A stretch of 64,000 nucleotides of DNA. Origin: Kribbella voronezhensis. GTDB taxonomy: Bacteria > Actinomycetota > Actinomycetes > Propionibacteriales > Kribbellaceae. The translations under genes and the position numbers were made by a program. Shown piece after piece: positions 57,811 through 64,000 of this stretch (positions are counted from its first letter, which is position 1; each line of letters starts with the position of its first letter). Under the pieces are notes generated by a model. It saw only the letters and a program-made list of their open reading frames with translations. It was not told where the DNA came from and made no database searches. Location: assembly GCF_004365175.1 (NCBI RefSeq), contig NZ_SOCE01000001.1, positions 3,913,403 to 3,977,402 on the forward strand, read 5' to 3'.

Positions 57811-58701
57811 GTGATCACCGCCAAGGAAGTCCAGGTCGACGGCCGTCCCGCGCTGCTGACAGTCCCCACCGACGAGCCCGTCCGAGCCGGGGTCGTCGCG
57901 CTGCACGGGTCCGGCAACTCGTCGTACCGGCAGGTGATCTTCGAGCATCTCGCCAACACGCTCGCACCGCTCGGGGTTGCCGTCCTCAGCTTCGAACGGG
58001 AACCCTGGCCGCGCGACGACGTCGACATCCCGTACGACGTCCAAGCGGCGGGCGCGGTCGCGGCGTACCAGGTGCTCAAGTCGTACTACGACGTGCCGAC
58101 CGGCTTCTGGGGAGTGAGCCAGGGAACGTGGATCGCGGCGCTGGCGGCCCAACGGCTGCCGGAAACCGCGTTCATGCTGCTGCTCGGCTGCTCCGGAGTC
58201 AGCCCGGCCGAGCAGATGCGGCACGCCACGATCGAGTCCGTCCGGCGGGCCGGGTACGACGAGGCCGCGGTCGCCGGAGCCGTGGAGATCCGCGACCAGG
58301 TGGCGGACCTGCTGCGCGGCAAGATCGATCGCGCGCCGGTGGACGAGCTGCTGCGGCGGCAGGCGGACCAGCCGTGGTTCGACCTGGCCGGCATCCCCGT
58401 GGACCTGGGCGACGAGCTGCCGCTGTGGCACGAGATCGACTTCGCCTCCGAGCCCCTCTATGCGACGGTCACCTGCCCCGTGCTGCTGATCCACGGTGAA
58501 GACGAGGCGAACCTGCCCGTCCCCGAGACGCTGGAAGTCTGGCGCCGGGCCGCGGCGGCGTCGGGCAACACCCAGATCGAGAGCGTCCGCATCCCCGGGG
58601 TCGGGCACTGGCCGGGGTCACCCGATCGCTCGCTGGAAGGGATCAGCGCCGACTACACGGCGATCCTGCGCGACTGGACCTCGAGATTCCTTACTCGTTG
58701 A
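57811..58701 (+). CDS. Alpha/beta hydrolase
   Basis: 296 residues from GTG 57811, 26 bp after anmK; no clear Shine-Dalgarno, so it may be translated by coupling. Nucleophile elbow 'GFWGVSQGTWIAALA' (Ser), catalytic acid in the 'VLLIHGEDEANLPV' loop and His in 'IPGVGHWPGSP'. The fold and 'GVVALHGSGNSSYRQVIFEH' resemble dienelactone hydrolase and acyl-CoA thioesterase relatives. Substrate unknown. Its 3' end overlaps the convergent kinase gene by 11 bp. Confidence 0.86.
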   Translation: MITAKEVQVDGRPALLTVPTDEPVRAGVVALHGSGNSSYRQVIFEHLANTLAPLGVAVLSFEREPWPRDDVDIPYDVQAAGAVAAYQVLKSYYDVPTGFWGVSQGTWIAALAAQRLPETAFMLLLGCSGVSPAEQMRHATIESVRRAGYDEAAVAGAVEIRDQVADLLRGKIDRAPVDELLRRQADQPWFDLAGIPVDLGDELPLWHEIDFASEPLYATVTCPVLLIHGEDEANLPVPETLEVWRRAAAASGNTQIESVRIPGVGHWPGSPDRSLEGISADYTAILRDWTSRFLTR

Positions 58702-59182
58702 CCCAGGCAAGGATCTTGCGAGCCGATTCCTCCGGCGTACCGTCGCCGGCGACCGAGCGGGGGACCAGCTTGCGGATCTCGGCGGCGTCGGCGAGCGCCT
58801 CGGCGATCTGCTCCTCGGACCACCCGCGCGCAGCGAGTCGCTGCCGGCGTACGGCGTCCGGGCAGTCCAAATGCAGCCAGCGGCCCTCGGGCAGCTGGCG
58901 CGGGACGCCCGGTGTCAACAGCAGCATGGGAGTGCCGGACCGCCGGACCAGTTCGGTGATCCGCAACCAGAGCGCGTTGTACGCCGGCCAGTTGGCCGCC
59001 GCGGCCGAGGTGGCGATGTCGACGCCGAGCACCCGGCCCTCGGCATCCAGCAGCTCGTCCATGTCCATCACGACCAGCTGGCCCTCGCCGACGGACGTGG
59101 ACCGGCGCAGCCGCAGCAATTCGGGCACGACGGTCGACTTGCCCGCGCCGGGCGCTCCGGTCACCACGAACAACCTCGACAC
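58691..59182 (-). CDS. P-loop kinase-like protein
   Basis: 163 residues from ATG 59182. 'LFVVTGAPGAGKSTVVPELL' is a Walker A motif of the small-molecule kinase type; 'VVMDMDELL' is the Walker B-like strand and 'RQRLAARGW' the LID Arg region. Such proteins phosphorylate nucleosides, shikimate or antibiotics, or act as AAA-type ATPases; no substrate can be read. It is divergent from the MerR/clamp gene and overlaps the alpha/beta hydrolase gene at its end. Confidence 0.82.
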   Translation of the reverse strand: MSRLFVVTGAPGAGKSTVVPELLRLRRSTSVGEGQLVVMDMDELLDAEGRVLGVDIATSAAAANWPAYNALWLRITELVRRSGTPMLLLTPGVPRQLPEGRWLHLDCPDAVRRQRLAARGWSEEQIAEALADAAEIRKLVPRSVAGDGTPEESARKILAWVNE

Positions 59183-59231
59183 GGTCCTATTTTCACCTCC
59201 GACCGCGACTCGGGCAGCTCCAGCTCGGGAG

Positions 59232-59252
59232 TTGACCTTCGACTTGGTCGAA
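59232..59252 (+). promoter_or_regulatory. MerR-type promoter/operator before the MerR gene
   Basis: TTGACC (59232-59237) is a -35 hexamer followed by TTCGAC-TTG-GTCGAA, a perfect inverted repeat with a 3-nt spacer, ending 18 bp before the ATG. MerR proteins bind such palindromes in the promoter spacer, which fits autoactivation. Confidence 0.65.
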
Positions 59253-59269
59253 GTCTCAGGATCGGCGGC

Positions 59270-60334
59270 ATGACAGACGAGCTGCTGACCATCAGTACCT
59301 TCGCGCGGCGGGTCGGGCTGACGCCGAGCGCCCTGCGGTTCTACGACGACTGCGGACTGCTTCGCCCGGCCGAGGTGGACGACCAGAACGGCTACCGGTA
59401 CTACTCACCGGAGCAGGAGCAGCGCGCTGTGTTGCTGCGGGATCTGCGAGAGATCGACCTGCCACTGGCCGACGTACGCGTCGTCCTGGACGAGGAGCCT
59501 GCGCAGGGGGCAGCCGTGGTGCGGGCGCATCTGCGGACGGTCGAGGGTCGCGCGGACACGGCTCGGCGGGCGGGCGCGCGGATCCTGGCGATGCTGCCGG
59601 CGGTGCCGTACGAATGCGCGGTGACGTTGGGCGGAGCGGAGCTGGCCAGTGCGATCCGGCAGGTTTCCGCGGCCGCGGCACCGACCGATGAGATTCCGGC
59701 GCTGGCCTGCGTACTGGTCGAACTCGGTGAGGACGAGGTCACGCTGGTCGCCAGCGACCGGTACCGGTTGTCGGTGCGCAAGCTGCAGTCGCTCGGCTTC
59801 CGGGGCAACGCCCGCAGCCTGCTGGTGAAGGCGACGGAGCTGGTCGAGCTGGGGCGTTGGGCGGCCGCGGCGGAGAAGGTGACGATCGAGGCGGGCCCTG
59901 GCGGGTCGGCAAGCGTGCGGACCGCTGAAGAGTCGCGGGAGGTCGGGGTGGTCGAGGACGACTTCCCGGCGTACCAGGGGATTCTGGACGGGCTGGCGAC
60001 GCCGGTCTGCCGGGTGGTGGTGGACCGGCTGCGGCTGCTCGAGCTGCTGACCGGCGAGATCGTTGCCCTGGACATCAAACCCGGCCGGTTGACGGTGGGT
60101 GAGGTCGGCGAGAACGGTGCAGCCATCGCGCCGAGCACGGGTGAGCTCGAGGTGGTCGGGGTCGGAGAGGTGCGGGTCGGGTTCACGGCGGCAGTCTTGG
60201 CGGCCGCGCTGAGTGTGAGCGTCGGACCGGACGTCCTGCTGGAGATCTCCGAGCCGGCCACTCCCGTCGTCGTCCGCTCAGCTGACCAGGGCACCTTCAC
60301 CACCTTGGTCATGCCTGCTCGTCTCGACGGGTGA
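59270..60334 (+). CDS. MerR-type regulator fused to a DNA polymerase III beta clamp-like domain
   Basis: 354 residues from ATG 59270. The N-terminal MerR HTH ('LTISTFARRVGLTPSALRFY' then 'CGLLRPAEVDDQNGYRYYSP', about 5-60) binds the upstream palindrome. From about 118 on the chain follows DnaN: 'EVTLVASDRYRLSVRKL' matches the clamp domain motif 'LVATDGHRLAV', 'DFPAYQGILDG' the 'FPDYRRVLP' segment, and 'VVVRSADQGTFTTLVMPARL' the C-terminal beta strands. It is therefore a MerR regulator whose ligand or oligomerisation domain derives from a sliding clamp. The partner MFS gene overlaps by 4 bp. Confidence 0.82.
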   Translation: MTDELLTISTFARRVGLTPSALRFYDDCGLLRPAEVDDQNGYRYYSPEQEQRAVLLRDLREIDLPLADVRVVLDEEPAQGAAVVRAHLRTVEGRADTARRAGARILAMLPAVPYECAVTLGGAELASAIRQVSAAAAPTDEIPALACVLVELGEDEVTLVASDRYRLSVRKLQSLGFRGNARSLLVKATELVELGRWAAAAEKVTIEAGPGGSASVRTAEESREVGVVEDDFPAYQGILDGLATPVCRVVVDRLRLLELLTGEIVALDIKPGRLTVGEVGENGAAIAPSTGELEVVGVGEVRVGFTAAVLAAALSVSVGPDVLLEISEPATPVVVRSADQGTFTTLVMPARLDG

Positions 60335-61509
60335 CGCGCGGCTACTACGGCTGGCTCGCAGGCGCGTCGCTCTCGGCCTTTGGCGACACCGCGTTGTTCT
60401 TCGCACTGGGCTGGGCGGCGTCGGGCATCGGCCCGCACGCCGCCGGCCTGGTGCTGACCGCGTACACCTTGCCGCGCGCAGTCCTGCTGATCCTCGGCGG
60501 TGTCCTCGGTGACCGCCACGGCCCTCGCCAAGTGCTATTGGCCAGCCACTGCCTGCTCGCCGTACTGACTTTCGCCCTTGCCTACGCGACCCACCTCACC
60601 GGTACTACGGTGGCGCTGCTCCTGGCGACTGCAGCGATCATCGGCACTGTAGACGCCTTCGCGCTCCCAGCAGCCGGTTCGTTCCCACGTCTCTTCGCCG
60701 GTGACGACGAACTGCCCCGAGCGATGGCGCTGAAAACGTCCACCCAGCAGTTGGTCACCCTAGTCGCAGGACCGGCAGGCGGTGCGTTGGTCGCCTTCGC
60801 CGGCCTGGTGGGCGCGCTGGTCGTCGACGGCTTCACCTTCGCGGTCGCTTTCGCCGTACTGCTGGCGATCCGCCCGCCCAACCAACCTCCCGAACCACAG
60901 GCTCAGCGGTCGGTGCTGGCGGAGGCCATGGACGGGCTGCGGCTCGCCTGGTCGGACCGCGTACTACGGGCGCTCTTGCTGACCGTTGCGCTCGCCGGCG
61001 CCTCGGTGCTGCCAGTGACTTCGTTGTGCGTGCCGCTATTGGCGCGCGCTCACCACTGGGCCCCTTCGCAAGCCGGCGTCATCGTCGGAGCAACAGTGGC
61101 GGGCGGCTTGGCGGTTGCCTTACTGGTAGCCCGAGTCGGCACGTACGTCTCGCTGGGCGCGGGTGCCGCTGCTGGATGCTTGGTTGCCGCCGCGGGGCTC
61201 TGTGGGCTGGCTGTGGCGCCTTCGGTGCCGTTGGCGGTCGGGTCCGCGGTGGTGCAAGGCGTGGGAGTCGGACTCTTCGGTGCTCATCTGTCGCCGTTGT
61301 TCGTGGCGAGTACGCCGCGCTCGCACCTGAGTCGCCTGCAGTCGGTGCTGGTGCTGATGCAGACGCTTCCGCTGATCGTGTCCAACAACTTGCTCGGGGC
61401 GGTTGCAGGGGTCAGCCCGCGGCTCGCAGTACTGCTGTGTGCGGCTGGGCTGGCCGGAGCAGGGGCCTGTTCGGCCACGCTGCGAACTGCTCGGACTGCC
61501 GTGATCTGA
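60331..61509 (+). CDS. MFS exporter of the MerR-regulated unit
   Basis: 392 residues from GTG 60331 (GTGA overlap with the MerR stop). 'LSAFGDTALFFALGWAASGI' and 'LGGVLGDRHGPRQVLLASHC' are the first helices and signature A of drug-type MFS exporters. Twelve helices predicted; many Ala/Leu/Val. Coupling with a MerR activator suggests an inducible efflux pump responding to a small hydrophobic compound. Confidence 0.9.
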   Translation: MTRGYYGWLAGASLSAFGDTALFFALGWAASGIGPHAAGLVLTAYTLPRAVLLILGGVLGDRHGPRQVLLASHCLLAVLTFALAYATHLTGTTVALLLATAAIIGTVDAFALPAAGSFPRLFAGDDELPRAMALKTSTQQLVTLVAGPAGGALVAFAGLVGALVVDGFTFAVAFAVLLAIRPPNQPPEPQAQRSVLAEAMDGLRLAWSDRVLRALLLTVALAGASVLPVTSLCVPLLARAHHWAPSQAGVIVGATVAGGLAVALLVARVGTYVSLGAGAAAGCLVAAAGLCGLAVAPSVPLAVGSAVVQGVGVGLFGAHLSPLFVASTPRSHLSRLQSVLVLMQTLPLIVSNNLLGAVAGVSPRLAVLLCAAGLAGAGACSATLRTARTAVI

Positions 61510-61595
61510 GCTGATAGGGGTACCTTGAGGGGATCGGAGGGGTGGACGTTCACTGTCGAGCGCCTTGGAGTCTCCGGTCTGACGAGGCGATATCG

Positions 61596-61955
61596 ATGTC
61601 GATTCCGCTGTACCTACCGTCGTCCCGCCCCCTGTCGCGTTCGCGGAACCCAGCGAGCCCGGACGGCCCCGTTGCCGCCGGGCGCCTGACCGGAGTGGGT
61701 GAGCCGGTCCGGCGTACGCCGTCGGACATCACCTTGGCGGTGATCTTCGCCGAACTGACCGCGGCGCGCGCCGCCAACCAGGCCGAACGCGGTACGCCAC
61801 GGCTGGGCAGTGCGGGCGGCCCGCGCGCAGACCGCCTCCTGGTCAGCCTGGAGACCTGCGTGCACGCGCTCGAGGACCGCAACCTCCCGATCCCGCCGAC
61901 GCTCAGAGACGAACTGCGCCTCCGCCGCGCCCTGTACCCGACGCCCAGGCGCTAG
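61596..61955 (+). CDS. Small conserved-looking hypothetical protein
   Basis: 119 residues from ATG 61596 with CGAGG about 9 nt upstream; an alternative upstream start would add 18 residues with no ribosome site. Pro/Arg-rich N-terminus, then 'SDITLAVIFAELTAARAANQ' and 'LLVSLETCVHALEDRNLPIP', an amphipathic helical part. No recognised family, signal or membrane segment. Likely a real gene, as composition is protein-like and it fits the gap between the MFS gene and the convergent TetR gene. Confidence 0.5.
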   Translation: MSIPLYLPSSRPLSRSRNPASPDGPVAAGRLTGVGEPVRRTPSDITLAVIFAELTAARAANQAERGTPRLGSAGGPRADRLLVSLETCVHALEDRNLPIPPTLRDELRLRRALYPTPRR

Positions 61956-62006
61956 GACGCGGCGGTCCGCCCCACGACGCCGTGGACGGACGGACAGCGC
62001 GGTGAG

Positions 62007-62606
62007 TCAGGATCGCGGCGACTCCGGTAGATATGGCGAGAGCAGCAGATCCAGCTGGTCCCGCAGGAAGTCGGTGAGGCTGCCCCAGCCGTTCACGGCC
62101 CAGACCTGCAGGGCGCCGTTGAAACAGACCAGGGTCAGCCGCGCCAGGGCCGGCACGTCCACGTCGGGCTTGAGCTCGCCCGCCTGCTGAGCGGCTGCCA
62201 GCAACCGGGTCGAGCTGTCGACGATCGCGGCCGAGTGTGCGAGGGCGTGGTTGCGGAACTCGGGATCGGCGACATCCAGCTGGACGAAGCCGAGTCCGTT
62301 GCCGAGCTCCTCGCGATGCTTGATGTGGGCAACGCTGGACAGGGCGAAGTCGCGCAAAGCCGCCAGTGGTGAGGTGTTCCGGGCCTCGGCCTCCTGGACC
62401 GCGCGCAGGACCACGTGGGGCGACCGCGCCGCCGAGGCCAGCAGGAGCCCGCGCTTGGACCCGAACCGCTGCATCAGGGTCGGTGGAGCGAGCCCGACGC
62501 GCGCGCCGACGGCCGCGAGGGTGAGCTTGGCGGGGCCGAGCTCGGCCAGCACCTGGCGGGTCGCGTCCAGGATCGCGTCGTCACTGATCAGACGGGGTCT
62601 GGCCAC
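62007..62606 (-). CDS. TetR-family regulator
   Basis: 199 residues from GTG 62606. The HTH reads 'LTLAAVGARVGLAPPTLMQR' followed by 'FGSKRGLLL' (about 28-55). C-terminal helical ligand domain with 'NGALQVWAVNGWGSLTDFLR', as in TetR subfamilies that respond to small hydrophobic ligands. A palindrome 22 bp upstream of the start suggests autoregulation; the divergent membrane protein at 62785 is the most likely other target. Confidence 0.88.
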   Translation of the reverse strand: MARPRLISDDAILDATRQVLAELGPAKLTLAAVGARVGLAPPTLMQRFGSKRGLLLASAARSPHVVLRAVQEAEARNTSPLAALRDFALSSVAHIKHREELGNGLGFVQLDVADPEFRNHALAHSAAIVDSSTRLLAAAQQAGELKPDVDVPALARLTLVCFNGALQVWAVNGWGSLTDFLRDQLDLLLSPYLPESPRS

Positions 62607-62628
62607 GGCACCCCCACTCCCGATTTGT

Positions 62629-62640
62629 GAACGGCCATTC
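62629..62640. promoter_or_regulatory. TetR operator candidate
   Basis: GAACGGCCATTC is a near-perfect 12-bp palindrome (only one base pair fails) lying between the TetR start and the divergent membrane protein gene. A second palindrome, GTTAAC, follows immediately. Confidence 0.5.
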
Positions 62641-62784
62641 GTTAACTCGGCCGAGAGTAACAGATCTTTGTCCGATCAGTTATTCCTTCACGACGGGTGG
62701 ACGGCGAGGTGCGCCTCGCTAAGGTCTGTTCCGGTCGGCCCTCCGCCACGGGCCGAACTTGTCGTACCAACGGGGAGCTCCACC

Positions 62785-64000
62785 ATGCGTTTCGCCCGCG
62801 TCGTCCTCGGCCTGTTGCTGGCCCTGGCCGGCTTGCTGATCACGATCGCCGGTGCCGTCGCCGCCTTCTGGCTGGTCGGCCCGGACGACACCGTCGACAC
62901 CGGTGAACACCGGCTGACCGGCAAAGGTCTCGCGGTGATGACCGCGCCGGACCTGCTCGACCGGCACGGTCCGACGCTGCACGTGACGGCGACGTCGGCC
63001 AAGCCGGTCTTCGTCGGGATCGGCCAGGACCTCGACGTGGCCAGCTACCTCGCCAGCTCGCAGTACTCGCGGGTGGTCCGGCTGAGCCTGCCGCCGAAGT
63101 TCGAGACCCAGGAGATGACGGGCGGCCTGCGCCCGCTCACCCCGCCGGCCGGGCTGGACTGGTGGACGGTGAAGGCCAGCGGTGCGGGTAAGCAGTCGAT
63201 CAGCTGGCCGATCGCCGACGGCGCGTACGACGTGGTCGCGATGAACGCCGACGGTACGCCGGGGACCGAGGTCGGGCTGACCCTCGGCGTGCAGCTGGCC
63301 GGGTTGTTCGGGACCTGCCTGCTGATCTTCGGGGCCGGGCTGGTGCTGCTGGTGGTCGGGCTGATGCTGCTGTTCTTCCGGCGGCGGCGTCCCCCGGTGC
63401 CGCTTCCCGCCGTGGCGGTGGTCAAGCCGCTGCCCGAGTTCGTGACGGCGAGCGCTTCGTCGGGGCCCTCTTCGCCGTCGAACCACGCGCCCTCGAACCA
63501 TGCGCCGGCGTACCAGTCGCCGACGTACAAGGGCCCGGCTCGCCGGGTCGCCGGTACGGCGGTGTTGTTGCTGGTGGCAACTGGTTGTGTCGCGGTGCCG
63601 GTGAAGAACACCAGCGCGTCGACGAGCCGTCCGGCGGTCACGGTGGCCGATGGCCAGGCCGTCGTCGCGCGGTACAACGAGCTGAACAACCAGGCCAACC
63701 AGGCCCGCGACCCGAAGCGGTCGGAGGCGATCGAGGGCAACCCGACACTGGCGATGACCCGGGCGGGGTACCAGATCAGCCGCATCACCGACCCGGCCGG
63801 CAAGAACCTGATCAAGCCGTTCACCTACGTCAAACCGAAGATCGGCGCGCCGCAGTTCAGCTCGTACCCGATGCGGTTCGTGGTCGACTCCGGCGTCTCC
63901 AACGATCCGAACAGCCGCCAGCTCGGCGTGTGGCAACGGCAGAACGCCGGTACGCCGTGGGTGCTGACGCACTCGGTCTACCCGGCGTCGACGATGCCGC
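62785..64000 (+). CDS. Large membrane/secreted protein with internal lipobox-like site, 3' end outside window
   Basis: ATG 62785 with GGGGAG 7 nt upstream; open to the window edge (405 codons seen). First module: signal-anchor ('VVLGLLLALAGLLITIAGAV'), an outer domain, a second membrane helix ('GTCLLIFGAGLVLLVVGLML') and a basic/Pro-rich cytoplasmic segment with two SNHAP repeats. Second module opens with 'VAGTAVLLLVATGCVAVPVK', a third hydrophobic segment that ends like a lipobox, then 'ARYNELNNQANQARDPKRSE', a domain seen in actinobacterial lipoproteins. I do not recognise the complete architecture; fusion of a membrane protein with a lipoprotein is the best reading. Confidence 0.7.
   Translation, partial: MRFARVVLGLLLALAGLLITIAGAVAAFWLVGPDDTVDTGEHRLTGKGLAVMTAPDLLDRHGPTLHVTATSAKPVFVGIGQDLDVASYLASSQYSRVVRLSLPPKFETQEMTGGLRPLTPPAGLDWWTVKASGAGKQSISWPIADGAYDVVAMNADGTPGTEVGLTLGVQLAGLFGTCLLIFGAGLVLLVVGLMLLFFRRRRPPVPLPAVAVVKPLPEFVTASASSGPSSPSNHAPSNHAPAYQSPTYKGPARRVAGTAVLLLVATGCVAVPVKNTSASTSRPAVTVADGQAVVARYNELNNQANQARDPKRSEAIEGNPTLAMTRAGYQISRITDPAGKNLIKPFTYVKPKIGAPQFSSYPMRFVVDSGVSNDPNSRQLGVWQRQNAGTPWVLTHSVYPASTMP

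Noticed and set aside
1-64000. tRNA, rRNA, riboswitch or CRISPR array
   Set aside because: No cloverleaf-like sequence with CCA end, no conserved rRNA block, no known riboswitch core and no regularly spaced direct repeats with unique spacers were seen.

Overview
The window is high-GC, densely packed chromosomal DNA from an actinomycete. The gene families (SARP/AfsR-type regulator, DrrAB exporter, MMPL transporter, bkd complex, phenylacetate genes, many TetR/GntR/MerR/LysR regulators, frequent GTG starts and 4-bp ATGA/GTGA overlaps) point to Actinobacteria. The overall style, including the conspicuous abundance of GTAC-containing words, suggests the Nocardioidaceae/Kribbella group, but that is inference. 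I see no tRNA, rRNA, CRISPR array, transposase or phage gene.

Layout. 1-7.8 kb: end of a short-chain dehydrogenase, a secreted two-repeat chaplin-like protein, a DMT exporter, the branched-chain 2-oxo acid dehydrogenase operon (E1alpha, E1beta, E2) preceded by a short overlapping ORF, and a second DMT exporter. 7.8-13.9 kb: a serine hydrolase divergent from a 1081-residue AfsR-like regulator, a TetR gene and a small VOC protein. 14-20.3 kb: DrrAB-type ABC exporter, MFS plus GntR pair, MMPL exporter. 20.3-22.6 kb: a decayed NmrA-like gene, a compact cluster of five DnaA-box-like sites, and a secreted subtilase. 22.6-28.2 kb: tandem DinB genes, an acyl-CoA synthetase, and a dehydrogenase pair divergent from a TetR gene across a twin direct-repeat operator. 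28.2-29.1 kb: remnants of a two-gene toxin-antitoxin module between two inverted copies of a dispersed repeat. 29-35.8 kb: phenylacetate catabolism genes (paaI, thiolase, paaK on minus; paaN divergent on plus, followed by a serine hydrolase and a flavin reductase-like gene). 35.9-40.7 kb: aminoglycoside phosphotransferase-like, small membrane protein, DksA/TraR-type protein, acetyltransferase divergent from LysR, zinc alcohol dehydrogenase. 40.8-44.1 kb: sugar ABC importer without its ATPase. 44.2-49.1 kb: an unrecognised protein, a thioredoxin-NHL fusion, two small envelope proteins. 49.2-52.5 kb: three overlapping genes for related membrane-anchored proteins of unknown function. 52.7-64 kb: acyl-CoA dehydrogenase with a twin operator, phosphoglycerate mutase-like gene, MHS-family permease, anmK, alpha/beta hydrolase, P-loop kinase, a MerR regulator fused to a beta-clamp-like domain with a co-transcribed MFS exporter, TetR, and an unfinished membrane protein.

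The most interesting points are: a five-copy intergenic repeat with two covarying hairpins that share the same 9-nt loop and mostly sit just after stop codons; the DnaA-box cluster away from any dnaA/dnaN gene; the three-gene membrane-protein operon with zinc-ribbon-like tails; the MerR/beta-clamp fusion; and several clearly readable operators (twin 16-bp sites before the acyl-CoA dehydrogenase and before the dehydrogenase/TetR pair). All functions were read from translated sequence and family knowledge; no database search was run.
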